Assembly (NCBI RefSeq): GCF_001941625.1
Contig: NZ_CP016076.1
Coordinates: 3,968,001 to 4,032,000 of the forward strand
Source: Actinoalloteichus fjordicus
GTDB lineage: Bacteria > Actinomycetota > Actinomycetes > Mycobacteriales > Pseudonocardiaceae
Direction: 5' to 3'
DNA length: 64,000 nt
Shown here piece after piece: positions 8,363 to 18,120 of the stretch. The translations under genes were made by a program, and so were the position numbers. The notes beneath the pieces are model-generated. The model did not search any database. It had not been told where the DNA came from and saw nothing but the letters and a program-made list of their open reading frames with translations. Positions within the stretch are counted from its first letter, which is position 1, and each line of letters starts with the position of its first letter.

Positions 8363-9187
8363 GTGATCGAACTGAAGACGCCTGCGGAGATCGGACGCAT
8401 GCAGGTGGCCGGGCGTTTCGTCGCCGAGGTGCTCTCCGAGGTCGCCAGGCTCGCCGACGTGGGCGTCAACCTCCTGGACCTAGAGCACCACGTGCGCGGC
8501 ATGATCACCCGGCGCGGGGCGGAGTCGTGCTACTGGGACTACACCCCGTCCTTCGGCAAGGGCCCGTTCCGCAACGTCATCTGCCTGTCCGTCAACGACG
8601 CCGTCCTGCACGGCCTGCCCCACGACTACACCCTGCGCGACGGGGACGTGCTCAGTGCGGATCTCGCGGTCACCATCGACGGCTGGGCGGCGGACTCGGC
8701 GCGCACGATCATCGTCGGAACCGCAGCCGAGGAGGACCTGCGACTCATCCGCGCCACCGAGGAGGCGTTGGCGGCGGCGATCGAGGCGGCGCGGCCGGGC
8801 AACCGCCTGGGCGACATCTCGGCGGCGATCGGGGCGGTGGCAGCCGCCCACGGCTATCCGGTCAACACCGAGTTCGGTGGTCACGGCATCGGCCGCACCA
8901 TGCACGAGGATCTCCACGTCGCCAACAAGGGCCGGGCGGGCCGAGGCATGAAGCTCCGGCCGGGGCTGACCCTCGCCCTCGAACCCTGGTTCGCCAGGAC
9001 GACCGACCGGATCGTCTACGACCCCGACGGCTGGACCATCCGGTCGGCGGACGGCTCGCGCACGGCTCACTCCGAGCACACGGTGGCCGTCACCGAGGGC
9101 GCCCCGCTGGTGCTCACCCGGCGGGAAGCGGAGAACTCTGCGCCGCAGGGGAACTCGGCCGGTCGACTGTCCACGACGGACGCCTAG
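8363..9187 (+). CDS. map: Type I methionine aminopeptidase
   Basis: 274 aa. The enzyme removes the initiator Met from new proteins. All five metal ligands are recognisable: two Asp in SADLAVTIDGWAADSART, His in GGHGIGRTMHED, Glu in LALEPWF, and Glu in SEHTVAVTE. Substrate-site His lies in NDAVLHGLP. The GTG start follows a GAGG ribosome site. A tail of about 25 residues after the catalytic domain is extra. Actinobacteria usually have more than one map copy; pairing with a divergent XRE regulator suggests this is a regulated accessory copy rather than the housekeeping one (inference). Confidence 0.93.
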   Translation: MIELKTPAEIGRMQVAGRFVAEVLSEVARLADVGVNLLDLEHHVRGMITRRGAESCYWDYTPSFGKGPFRNVICLSVNDAVLHGLPHDYTLRDGDVLSADLAVTIDGWAADSARTIIVGTAAEEDLRLIRATEEALAAAIEAARPGNRLGDISAAIGAVAAAHGYPVNTEFGGHGIGRTMHEDLHVANKGRAGRGMKLRPGLTLALEPWFARTTDRIVYDPDGWTIRSADGSRTAHSEHTVAVTEGAPLVLTRREAENSAPQGNSAGRLSTTDA

Positions 9188-9897
9188 GCCGCCCCGATCG
9201 CCCGAGCCCTGCCCCAGTGAACGGCGCTGGTGACCCTCGGGACGGCCCAGGTGGCCGTGGTCGGGCCCGGTCATCTCGGCCCGGCACCTCCACGATCCCG
9301 GCGCCGCGACGCGGGCCGCCGGACTCGTCTCCGTCGGGAGTGGGCTGCGGCGTGGTCGAATCGGGTGTCCGCCGCAGTCCCGATTCCAGCGAGCCGCCCG
9401 GTGCGGGCCGATCCAGGGAAGTCGGGTGATCACGGCGGCGGACGTCTCGGCCGCCGCCAGAATCAGTGCGGCGGTGCGGCCGACGGCGGGCTCCTTCGTC
9501 ACCGGCGATTCCACGCGGTGTCGTCGGAAACAGCCGTCGCGGCGCGAGCCCGCAGCTCGGGGCCGTCAGCGAGTCGGCCGTCAGCGAGTCGGTCAGTACT
9601 GCGGCGGTCATCACCGGGGCGGTCGCCGTCACGGCCCATGCCCTCGGGCGCAGCCTCACACCGGCGCGAAGGCCGCCGTCCGCCGCCTGCCTCACCTCCT
9701 CGTCGATCCACGCCGTCACCGGCGGCTGTCACCGTCACCGTGCAGGTAGTCGGACGGCGAGGCCGCCCGGTTCCCGAGGAGTCCGACCGGCAGGGGCTGC
9801 TTCCGGCGCGCGGCAGGCGGCGTACTGTGCGAGCGCATTCTCGGTCCGGTCCTGTCGCCGTCACCACCGACAGCAGCCACCGGAATGACGGAGAGCC
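9188..9897. other. 710-bp region without a convincing gene
   Basis: Open frames exist on both strands, but codon use and composition do not favour any of them, and the translations are Arg/Pro/Gly-rich shadows. The region holds a 15-bp tandem repeat at 9562-9591. It may include remnants of a lost gene and the promoter of the copper ATPase near its right end. Confidence 0.5.
9562..9591. repeat. 15-bp tandem repeat (two units)
   Basis: The unit gccgtcagcgagtcg occurs twice head to tail (9562-9576 and 9577-9591), followed by a partial third start. It lies in non-coding DNA upstream of the copper ATPase. No function is evident. Confidence 0.8.
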
Positions 9898-12183
9898 ATG
9901 TCCGCCCACACCAGACCCCCCGACACCGCCGAGCAGCGCGTCGAGCTGATCCTCGGCGGGATGACCTGCGCAGCCTGCGCCGCCCGCGTGGAACGAGCCC
10001 TGAACAAGGTCGACGGTGCCCGCGCCTCGGTAAACTTCGCGACCGAGCGTGCGGTGGTGCACCACACGTCGGCGGTGACGCCCGAGGGACTCCTCGCCGT
10101 GGTCGAACGCGCGGGCTACCAGGCGACGGTGCGGCAGGCGCCGGGCGATGCCGAACAGCGGCAGTCCCGGGCCCGGCAGATCAGGGAGCTTCGGCGGCGG
10201 CTGGCGGTGGCGGCGTTGCTCGCGGTGCCGCTCGGGAACATCGCCATCACACTCGCGCTGGTGCCCGAGCTGCGGTTTCCCTACTGGGAGCTGCTGTGCC
10301 TGCTGCTCGCCACCCCGGTCGTCTTCTGGTCTGCGGCGCCGTTCCACCGCGCTGCCCTGCAAGCGCTGCGGCACGGTTCGTCGACGATGGACACGCTGGT
10401 GTCCCTCGGCGTGCTCGCCTCCTACGGCTGGTCGGTCTTCTCGCTGCTGCTGGGCGGCTCCGCCGAACCGGGCTACTGGCTCGGCTTCGGCACCACGGCC
10501 GCCGGTGCGGACGCGGTGTACCTGGAGGTCGCGGCCGGGGTGACGACGTTCCTGCTGGCCGGTCGCTACTTCGAGATGCGGTCCCGCCACCGTGCGGTCG
10601 ACCTGCTGACTGCGCTGGACGGGCTCGCCGCCAAGGACGTCCGCGTGCTGCGCGCGGGAGTGGAGACCGTCGTCCCGATCGGCGCGCTCGCCGTCGGCGA
10701 CCTGTTCATCGTGCGCCCCGGCGAGAAGATCGCCGCCGACGGCCGGGTGGAACGCGGCCTGTCCACTGTGGACACCAGTGCGATCACCGGCGAGTCGGTG
10801 CCCGCCGAGGTCGGCCCCGAGACGAGGGTGGTCGGCGGGACCATCAATCTCAGCGGGCGGCTCGTGGTGCAGGCCACCGCGGTCGGTGCCCGGTCGCAGC
10901 TCGCGCAGATGAGTGCGCTCGCCGAGCGCGCGCAGGCGGGCAAGGCCCGCATCCAACGGCTGGCCGACCGGATCTGCGCGATCTTCGTCCCCGTGGTGCT
11001 GGTGATCACGGCGATCACCTTCGCCAGCTGGCTGCTCACCGGCCATGCCACGACGGAGGCGTTCCGGGCCGCCGTGTCGGTGCTGATCATCGCCTGCCCC
11101 TGCGCGCTGGGGCTCGCGACACCGACCGCGTTGATGGTGGGCGTCGGACGAGGCGCACAGCTCGGCATCCTCATCAAGGGTCCGGAGGCCCTGGAGACCA
11201 GCAGGCGCATCGACACGGTCGTGCTGGACAAGACCGGGACGGTGACCACCGGACGGATGACGCTCACCGAGATCGTTCCCGTCGGGAGCCTCCCGGCAGA
11301 CCAGGTCCTCCGGCTCGCGGCGGCGGTGGAGAGCGCCTCGGAACACCCGATCGCGGCGGCCGTGACGGCGCGGGCCCACGCCGAACTCGGCGACCTGCCC
11401 GAGGTGGACCGTTTCACGGCCTCGCCCGGTCTCGGCGCGCGCGGCGAGGTCGAGGGCCGGGCAGTCCTCATCGGCCGGGCGTCGCTGCTCGCCGACGAGG
11501 ACATCTCGATCGACGCCGCTATTGCGGAGCGACTCGCCGACGCACAACGGACCGGAGCGACGGCCGTCGTCGTGGCGGTCGACGAGATCGTCGTGGGGCT
11601 GCTGGTGGTTCGTGACGAGGTCAGGCCGGGTGCGCGCGAGGCCGTCGCGCACCTGCACCGACTCGGCCTGCGCACCCTGTTGTTGAGCGGAGACACCGAG
11701 ATCACGGCGAGAGCCGTCGCCGACGAGGTGGGCATCACCGAGGTGTCGGCAGGCGTGCTGCCCGCCGAGAAGGCGGCCGCCGTCGCGGAGCTGCAGGGCG
11801 CGGGCCGTCGGGTGGCCATGGTGGGCGACGGCGTCAACGACGCCCCGGCGCTGGCCACGGCGGACCTGGGTCTGGCCATGGCGCGCGGCACCGACATCGC
11901 CCTGCGTTCGGCCGACGTCATCCTGGTGCGGGACGACCTCCGCGTGGTCGCGGACGCGATCCTGCTCTCCCATCAGACGCTGCGCACCATTCACGGCAAT
12001 CTCGGCTGGGCGTTCGTCTACAACCTGGCGGGAATTCCGCTGGCGGCATTCGGCCTGCTCAACCCGTTGATCGCCGGCGCGGCCATGTCGCTGTCCTCGC
12101 TGCTGGTGGTGAGCAACAGCCTGCGGCTGCGGCGCTTCTCGAGCGTCGACGTCGGGCCGGGAAGCGCCGAACCCCGGCCGTAG
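9898..12183 (+). CDS. Cu(I)-exporting or -trafficking P1B-type ATPase (CtpA/CtpB-like)
   Basis: 761 aa, standard length. One N-terminal HMA domain carries MTCAACAARVE (Cys24, Cys27). Then come the A-domain TGES motif (SAITGESVPAE), the membrane CPC motif (IIACPCALGLATPTAL), the phosphorylated Asp in DKTGTVTTG, the SEHPIA nucleotide motif and the hinge GDGVNDAPAL. YN and MSLSS in the last helices are the P1B-1 signature for Cu(I)/Ag(I). The ATG follows a GGAGAG site. In M. tuberculosis ctpB is in the SigC regulon, so this gene may also be under the SigC encoded at 1928-2506. Direction of transport cannot be read from sequence. Confidence 0.93.
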   Translation: MSAHTRPPDTAEQRVELILGGMTCAACAARVERALNKVDGARASVNFATERAVVHHTSAVTPEGLLAVVERAGYQATVRQAPGDAEQRQSRARQIRELRRRLAVAALLAVPLGNIAITLALVPELRFPYWELLCLLLATPVVFWSAAPFHRAALQALRHGSSTMDTLVSLGVLASYGWSVFSLLLGGSAEPGYWLGFGTTAAGADAVYLEVAAGVTTFLLAGRYFEMRSRHRAVDLLTALDGLAAKDVRVLRAGVETVVPIGALAVGDLFIVRPGEKIAADGRVERGLSTVDTSAITGESVPAEVGPETRVVGGTINLSGRLVVQATAVGARSQLAQMSALAERAQAGKARIQRLADRICAIFVPVVLVITAITFASWLLTGHATTEAFRAAVSVLIIACPCALGLATPTALMVGVGRGAQLGILIKGPEALETSRRIDTVVLDKTGTVTTGRMTLTEIVPVGSLPADQVLRLAAAVESASEHPIAAAVTARAHAELGDLPEVDRFTASPGLGARGEVEGRAVLIGRASLLADEDISIDAAIAERLADAQRTGATAVVVAVDEIVVGLLVVRDEVRPGAREAVAHLHRLGLRTLLLSGDTEITARAVADEVGITEVSAGVLPAEKAAAVAELQGAGRRVAMVGDGVNDAPALATADLGLAMARGTDIALRSADVILVRDDLRVVADAILLSHQTLRTIHGNLGWAFVYNLAGIPLAAFGLLNPLIAGAAMSLSSLLVVSNSLRLRRFSSVDVGPGSAEPRP

Positions 12184-12597
12184 CCGAGCGCCGTGGCGGC
12201 CCCGGACTCGCCGACGGCGCCGCCGCGCAGTCGGCGTCCGGCGGCTCCAGCGGCGTCCCTTCGGCTCCAGCGGCGTCCGGCAGGCCGTCCCCCGGCGAGA
12301 CACGGGCAGGACGGCGGGTAGGTCCGGCAGGCACCGGACCTGGTCGGCATCGTGGACACACGGCCGGGATCACGATCCGGACCGCGTCGACGCTCCCGCT
12401 CGTCGACATCGTGTGCGACGATCGCGATGATCGAGTTCTCGGCCTCGACGACCGAGCCTCCCCCATGCCTCCCGCACCGCCGCGCCCCGTCCACGAGCCG
12501 CTGCTCGCCGGCCGGGGGTCGGCACCTCGACCCGGCCCGCCCCGGCTCAGGGTCGGATCATCGACGACACGAACTCTGGACCCGGAGGAACGATCCC
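12184..12597. other. 414-bp intergenic region, nothing recognised
   Basis: Between the copper ATPase and the small acidic protein. Open frames are Arg/Pro-rich shadows. No clear hairpin or promoter was seen apart from the GGAGGA ribosome site at the right edge. Confidence 0.5.
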
Positions 12598-12849
12598 ATG
12601 TTCGACCTCGAAGCAGTCGTGGCCGCCGTTACCCAGGCCTACGGAGAGGACCTGGGCGAAGCGGTGTCGAACTGCGACGCCGCAGACGGCCTGGTCGACG
12701 TCGTCTCCGCCGTCGCGAAGGACCACGACCTCGAACTCGACGAGATCATCGCCGCTGCCGAACTCGACGACGACGAGGCGGCCTGGGCGGCGTCCGCCAA
12801 CCGCCCGGCAGCGGTGCTGATCAGCCGGATCCGCGACGGGCTCTCCTGA
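12598..12849 (+). CDS. Small acidic hypothetical protein
   Basis: 83 aa from the ATG at 12598, which has an excellent ribosome site (GGAGGA, 7-8 bp spacing). Longer GTG starts upstream lack one. The protein is strongly acidic (LDDDEAAW, DLELDEIIAAAEL) and Ala-rich, probably helical, with no signal or membrane segment and one Cys. Third-position GC fits a real gene. I do not recognise a family. It stands alone in a decayed region. Confidence 0.6.
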   Translation: MFDLEAVVAAVTQAYGEDLGEAVSNCDAADGLVDVVSAVAKDHDLELDEIIAAAELDDDEAAWAASANRPAAVLISRIRDGLS

Positions 12850-13468
12850 CACCGCCGGTCGCGGGCGAATTAGGCCCCGTTCGCGGCGCCTTATCACCAG
12901 GGCATCGGGGACCTGCTCCGCAGCATCGACGCCCAGGGCCGTGCCGAGATCACGACGATGCGGCCGGCCTGCACCGATCTGATCGAGCTGCCCGAGCGAG
13001 CCGACGACTACCTCCCGCTGCCCGATCCCGACCTCCAGGCCGCCTGGTCTGCCGCGCCTGCCGACGTCAGCAGCGCGGCCGGAGGCTGTCTGACGGCCTC
13101 GATCGATCGGACGGGCAGGCCGTCTCGGCGGCGCTGCCTGCGCTGAGCACCGTCCCGGACGCGGTGGCCTGCGTCGGCGTCCGGACGATGGAGGCGGCCT
13201 CGGACGCACGACGACGTCGAGGAATCACCCCGGAGCCCGTCCCGGCGAGCGTCCGGGGTCTCTGCTCCGAGGGATGACGCGACGTTCTCGGCGCCCGCTC
13301 GTCGGCGGCGGCGAGCAGGCCCGCAGGGCACGAGGTCTGCGGACCGGGGCAGGACGAGGCATGATCCGAGACCGCCGGGCTGAGCGCGCTCCGCCTCGAA
13401 CGACCCCGGATCGCGCACCAACCGAGCAGGCCGGGCATCCCGCTCGGCTCGGCCGCTCAAAGTCGTCG
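12850..13468. other. 619-bp region with a possible gene relic
   Basis: Apart from the fragment listed at 12874-13146, no gene is supported. Open frames on the minus strand are shadows. Confidence 0.45.
12874..13146 (+). pseudogene. Possible remnant of an unidentified gene
   Basis: One plus-strand frame reads like a normal protein after an in-frame TAG at 12871: QGIGDLLRSIDAQGRAEITT, then CTDLIELPERADDYLPLPDP, and then degenerates into Arg/Pro-rich text before a stop. There is no start codon with a ribosome site. It looks like the middle of a lost gene, but I cannot name the family. Confidence 0.25.
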
Positions 13469-14751
13469 TCACTCCCCGACGTAGGAGATGGCAGGCCTCG
13501 GGGGCGTGCTCATCCCGTGACCGAGGAAGTAGTCGACGTGATGTGACTGCAGATAACCGTGCAGGGTCATGGCATTGCGGTAGGCCGGGTTGTGGGCCAG
13601 GGTGTAGAGCCGCGTGTCGGTGGGCTGGTCGGTCGTGAAGACGATCAGCTCGTCGCGGTCGGCGTTGGTGTAGACGACCTCTTCGCGCCAGTCGCCCAGG
13701 ATGTCACCGACGAGTGCGGGGTTCACCCCGTGCGCGTTGACCGCCCCGTAGTCGGAGTTCCGCAGCAGCCGGCGCAGGCTGTTGCTCGGCCTCGGGTTCT
13801 CGGGGTCCCACTTCTCGAACTTGCCGTCGTTGAGCAGTTCCATGGTGAGATCGCCGTCCCACCACAACCCCAGCTGCGGCCACGGCGCCAGCCCGGTGTC
13901 GGGTTCGGTGAGCTCGTCGGTGGAGGCGTTGTAGAGGCCGGAGAAGGACCAGACCTCCATGCCGGGGAAGCGGGGGTCGATGTCGCCGACCATGCCCCGC
14001 CCGACGTCGGCGACGCCGTCACCGAAGTGCTGCCAGATCATCTCGCCGTCGGCGGCGTCGTAGTAGTACTCGCGCAGGCCGCTGGGGTTGTCCTGCTGCA
14101 CGCCGTAGCCCTCCAGACCGGGCCGTTGCGGATCGATGTCGGCGATGTGAAAGCGGTCGCCGTGGACGATGCCCGCGTCGGCCAGCGAGTAGCGCAGGGT
14201 GCCGTCGCCATTGAGGACGAATCCGATCTCGACGATCTCGTCCTTCCCGTCACCGTCGACGTCGATGATGCGGGTGTTGTGCCCGTCCGGCGCGTCCTGA
14301 TCTCCGCGCAGCCATCTCCACTCCTGCGTCAGGTCCTCGCCGTCGAACTGCCAGGCACCGATGGCGAGGTTGAAGCCACCGTTGCCCACCCGGTTCTTCA
14401 GGTACGCCACCAGACTCGGGGTGACGCCGTCGAGGTGGCCGACGCCGAAGCGCGCGTACATCGGGCCGTCTGCGAGGTAGTCGGCAGGCACCGGGGCGGC
14501 GGTCCGAAGCGCGCCGGTCTCGCCGTCGAGCACGGCGATCGACTGGCGGACGTCGTCCTGCTCGCGGTGGGTGGTCCCGTCACCGAAGACGACCCCGTCG
14601 GCGACGCCTCGTCGCCGGGCGGCTCGGCCGCAGGCACGGGAGCGGCGGCGCCCATCGTGGTGAGGCCGAAGATCAGAGCGACGGCTGCGGTCAGGGCTGT
14701 CGAGACGGTGGTCAGTCGCCGTCCCGGACGCCATCGGTGTCTGCGGTGCAT
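13469..14751 (-). pseudogene. Broken rhamnogalacturonan lyase (PL11-like), signal peptide out of frame
   Basis: The ATG at 14751 has a good GGAG site and starts a clear Sec signal peptide (Arg-rich start, TALTAAVALIFGLTTMGAAA). About 50 codons later, near 14600-14630, the coding text jumps to another frame that runs to the stop at 13469. That part reads as the C-terminal two-thirds of a PL11 lyase: DGDGKDEIVEIGFVLNGDG and DGHNTRIIDVDGDG beta-propeller calcium motifs, GDILGDWREEVVY, and the closing NPAYRNAMTLHGYLQSHHVDYFLG. Intact enzymes are about 600 aa; the N-terminal catalytic section after the signal is missing. So there is both a large deletion and a frameshift. The intact enzyme would cut pectin outside the cell. 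Confidence 0.8.
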
Positions 14752-14869
14752 GAAGATCTCCTCGTCATCGTCGACTTGTCGTTCTTCTCGGCAGGCGCGG
14801 TGCACAAGGGGGTGGCAGGCAGACATCGCCGGTCCACACCGGACGGCGGATCATCCCTTCCGGTCTCGA

Positions 14870-14881
14870 GAAAGCGCTTTC
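14870..14881. promoter_or_regulatory. LacI-type operator palindrome upstream of the lyase pseudogene
   Basis: GAAAGCGCTTTC is a perfect 12-bp palindrome with a central GCGC, typical of LacI/GalR-family operators such as those controlling actinobacterial carbohydrate genes. It lies about 120 bp upstream of the lyase start, where a sugar-responsive repressor would act. It appears to have outlived its gene. Confidence 0.6.
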
Positions 14882-15494
14882 CCAGCCATGGCGTGCCCAG
14901 GCCCGCGGGAAGCACGCCCGCCACATCGCCACCGCGCGGGACCGTTGCTCAGCGTCATGCTCGCCCTGCGACTCGTCAATCCCCCACCTGCGACGCTCGA
15001 CCGCCGTCCCGACCGGGGGAATAGGCGCATCGCGGCGCTGTAGCTCGATGGGCGCCCACGTCAGACACCCGGACGGGCCCCGGCGGGCACCGGCCTCGAC
15101 ATGCCATGAGGAGACCGACGACCCGGCATCCACCGTGCATCGGGACGGGCCGCATCGCCGGTCGGAGGAATTCCGGCGCCGGCGCGCAGCGAACCCGAGG
15201 AGGGCTCATTCCGCGTCGAACGTAAGACTCGACCATGAATAAAGATCGACTTCACTTTCCAGGAAAGGAAGCTCCGGAAATCAGTCCGAATCATTGCGAC
15301 CAGAAGAACCGACCGGCGACCAATTCACCCTGTCATGGCGCCTCTAACGAGTGCGATAAGGATCGATATCGCTGCGACTCTCGAATTCCGGTGCATCCTT
15401 GACCGGCGAGTTCCCAGCAGCGGGTTCCCCTGGAGCCGAAGGGAAAGATCAATGTGCTCGACCTCGACCACCGCGAGCGACGACAGGCCCGAGG
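14882..15494. other. About 610-bp intergenic region before the cyclodipeptide synthase
   Basis: No gene is supported. From about 15230 to 15360 the DNA becomes AT-richer, as expected for a promoter of the rightward CDPS operon. The CDPS frame is open back to a TTG at 15399, so the last 100 bp could be coding. Confidence 0.4.
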
Positions 15495-16217
15495 ATGCCG
15501 CAGGACACACTGTTTCTGACTTCACCGTTCAACCCAATAGTGATAACTGCCGACGGGTGTGCGAACGGACGGAACATCTTCTGGTCAGCGTCAGTCCGGG
15601 GCAGCTACCTCAGCGTGGCGCTGCTGACTCGACTGCTGGGATGGGCACACCGGAGGTTCGCGGAGGTCGACGTCGTCATTCCCGACACGACTTTGGTGCA
15701 CACCCAACTCGAATTGGGACATTCGGAGAAGGAAACCCAGGAGCGGAGCCGGGAAGAGTGCAACCGGGTGGTGCGGGCCTGGGATCAGATCGGGCTGGAA
15801 CGTGCCCCCGAGCGCTGGCACCTGCTCTCGGAGTTCGCCGAATGCCCGCGCTATCGGGCCCTGCTGAGCCAGGCGGAGGCAGCGGTCGCACAACCGTCGC
15901 CACTGCGACGGGCCTGCCTGCACACCAGCCGCGTCGTGCTGGAGTCCCGGCGGCCGAGCGTCCCGTTCACCGACGAGCAGATCGAACAGGGTGCCCGGTA
16001 CGTCGTGGCTGAGCTGCCATTCGTCGTCGACACCGCCGGCATCCTCGGTGTGCCGTCGTCGGTGAGCTTCTATCACCGAGCCGCCGAATTCATCCGCGAG
16101 GTGGTCGCCGCACGCGGCCCGCTGCGCCCCGTCCCCTCCCCGGGATGTGCGCTGATCCGCCCGGCGACGACTGCGGCGGAGAGCTCCGCCTCCGCCGCGA
16201 CCACCCTGCCCGGCTGA
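15495..16217 (+). CDS. tRNA-dependent cyclodipeptide synthase (CDPS)
   Basis: 240 aa from the ATG at 15495, the usual CDPS length; an alternative TTG at 15399 adds 32 Pro/Gly/Arg-rich residues. CDPSs take two aminoacyl-tRNAs and make a diketopiperazine, using a Rossmann fold related to class I tRNA synthetases. The N-terminal nucleophile motif is SASVRGSYLS (candidate Ser33). The second motif is YVVAELPFVVDTAGILGVPS with Tyr169 and Glu173, followed by Tyr193; the spacing of 4 and 24 residues matches the catalytic Tyr178/Glu182/Tyr202 of AlbC. The amino acid pair cannot be predicted. A broken P450 gene begins 24 bp downstream, the usual partner that oxidises the cyclodipeptide. Confidence 0.85.
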   Translation: MPQDTLFLTSPFNPIVITADGCANGRNIFWSASVRGSYLSVALLTRLLGWAHRRFAEVDVVIPDTTLVHTQLELGHSEKETQERSREECNRVVRAWDQIGLERAPERWHLLSEFAECPRYRALLSQAEAAVAQPSPLRRACLHTSRVVLESRRPSVPFTDEQIEQGARYVVAELPFVVDTAGILGVPSSVSFYHRAAEFIREVVAARGPLRPVPSPGCALIRPATTAAESSASAATTLPG

Positions 16218-16241
16218 GCTGAGCAGGAGAAAGGAACGGCG

Positions 16242-17466
16242 ATGTTGCCGATCGACGACATTCCGATCTGGCCCTTCGAGGGGGTGGGACCACCGACTGC
16301 CCGCCTGGACGACCCGGCTGCGGGACACCGCCGAGCCGGGATACCGGGTACGCACCCGCAACGGCGACACGGTCTGGCTGGTCACTCAGGCCGAGGTCGC
16401 CCGCGCCTGTCTGGCCGACCCTCGGATGAGCCTCCGGGCCGCGAGCGCAGACGACTCCCCGAGGCAGGAGGCCGTGCGGTTCCGACCACCGGGCACCCGA
16501 GGTGACGCCACACCCGTGCTGGAGCGGCCGGAGCTGCGCAGGCTGTTCCGACAGGCGTTGAGTTCGCAGGCCGCCGACGCCCAGCGACAGCATGCCGCCG
16601 AGGCCGCACAACGGTTCCTGAGCCGCCTGCGCCGCCAGGGTCCGCCCATGGACCTGCACACCGCCATCGCACTTCCGCTGCCGTTCGAGATGAGCGGCCG
16701 CGCGCTGCTGGGCGATCTCTCACCACGGCTGCGGCGCAGGCTCCACGCCGACGCCCTCATCGGCCTCAACGGCGCCGCCTACTCGCGTGACGACATCGAG
16801 ACGGCCTGGCTCGACTACCACCGGTCGTTCACCGACTGGTACGCCAACCCTGTGCACCTGACCGGCGATCACCTCATGGCCCGGTTCCAGCGCGCTGCCG
16901 AGGGCATGCTCTCCCCGCACGAGCTGGCCGAGATCGCGGGGATGCTGTGGGCCGCCGGTCACGAGAGCACAGTCGGCTTCCTCACCAATGCCTCCCTGGC
17001 TCTGCTGTCCCATCCGGACGTCTGGAACGAACTCCGCGACCGGCCGGAGCTGATCCCCCAGTCCGTCGACGAACTGCTGCGCTACACGCCGCTGGCCACC
17101 GGCGGCGCCCCGCGTCGCGCCGTCGAGGACGCGGACATCGCCGGGCTGTGCCTGGCCCGAGGGGACTGCGCCGTGTTCTCGTATCTATTCTTCGTCGGCC
17201 AAGGCGAGGCCGACGATGCTCGTCTCCCGTGCGGCGGAAAGGACCCCGCGCGGGACGCAGGCGACGCCGTCGGCGAATGCTCGTCCGGGATCGCGCGCCC
17301 CGACGACAGCCGACAGCCGATCACAGACCCGGCATCAGGACGATCCGCCGCCCCGAGTCTTACCCGTCGGCACCCGCTTCCACACCCCGCACCGCAGCCG
17401 TCGGGCCTCCCGACGCGAGCCCGGCACCACGAGTCAGCAGCACCCAGCGGCCCGGCGAACACCTGA
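16242..17466 (+). pseudogene. Cytochrome P450 pseudogene, frameshifted and without heme loop
   Basis: The ATG at 16242 opens with a normal P450 N-terminus (IWPFEGVGPPTARLDD). Near 16303-16320 the reading frame shifts, and the next stretch, RLRDTAEPGYRVRTRNGDTV, continues in another frame. The middle is well preserved: I-helix WAAGHEST and ExxR in DELLRYTP. After VFSYLFF (about 17190) the text degenerates, and no FGxGxHxCxG heme-binding loop appears in any frame before the stop. So at least one frameshift and C-terminal decay have killed the gene. It sits 24 bp after the CDPS gene on the same strand, which suggests an extinct CDPS-P450 operon. Confidence 0.8.
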
Positions 17467-18120
17467 CCCCCTGTCTCTCCGGTGCGGTGACCCCTATTCC
17501 CACGAAGGATGCTGGAGCGCCTCGATGGCGCCACGTAGCATCCATTCGGACGAGCGGCCGCGACTTGCCCGAACAGGTGGTTGGCGATGGAGGAAGTCAT
17601 TACCGCCGAGGGCGGCGGCGAGCGAGGGCGAGCGACCAGACACACCATTCCGCGGCCGCTGATTCCGGCGACCGGCCGAGTAGACACACACCGGCCGAGC
17701 TCGACACCGGTCTCGACAGGGGACCGCGAGATCATGATCACTCGGATGCCGCGTTGCCGCCCGACAGTACGCAGAGTGCTCGACGCAGGCACGATACTCG
17801 GCCGACATCGCGGCCATGCCGAGTCCCGCGATCTGGCACCGGCAGTCGTCGGCACCCATCACGAGGTGCGACTGACGACGGCGGAAGACGACCGGCTCGG
17901 CCGCCGGATCATTCGGCTCGCCGCAGGCGAACCCTGATTCCTCGTATCGCTGCGACGGCGCCGCCGAGAGCATGGGACATCGCCCTTCTCCTGGCAGTCG
18001 ACGGACCTGGTCCACTCGATACACATCGGCTGACTGCGATCTCCCGCGATGACGGGAGATCCGCTCGCCGACACCGAAACGGAGCAGCTCGACATTCGAC
18101 CGCCAGAAGGAGATCGCGGT
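17467..18120. other. 654-bp region without a clear gene
   Basis: Possibly further debris of the P450. Short frames on both strands have no recognisable domain. The right end carries the AGAAGGAG ribosome site of the next P450. Confidence 0.4.

Noticed and set aside
9114-9719. 201-aa minus-strand frame downstream of map
   Set aside because: Only the first 60 residues look protein-like; the rest is Arg/Gly/Pro-rich and overlaps the end of map. No ribosome site.
9499-12303. 934-aa minus-strand open frame opposite the copper ATPase
   Set aside because: It is a high-GC shadow of a gene with every P1B-ATPase motif; its translation is Arg/His/Gln-rich with no domain.
16242-17466. Heme-less P450 as an EryCII/DesVIII-type glycosyltransferase helper
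   Set aside because: Helper proteins lack the AGHET-type I-helix motif, but this gene keeps it and is frameshifted; it is a decayed true P450.
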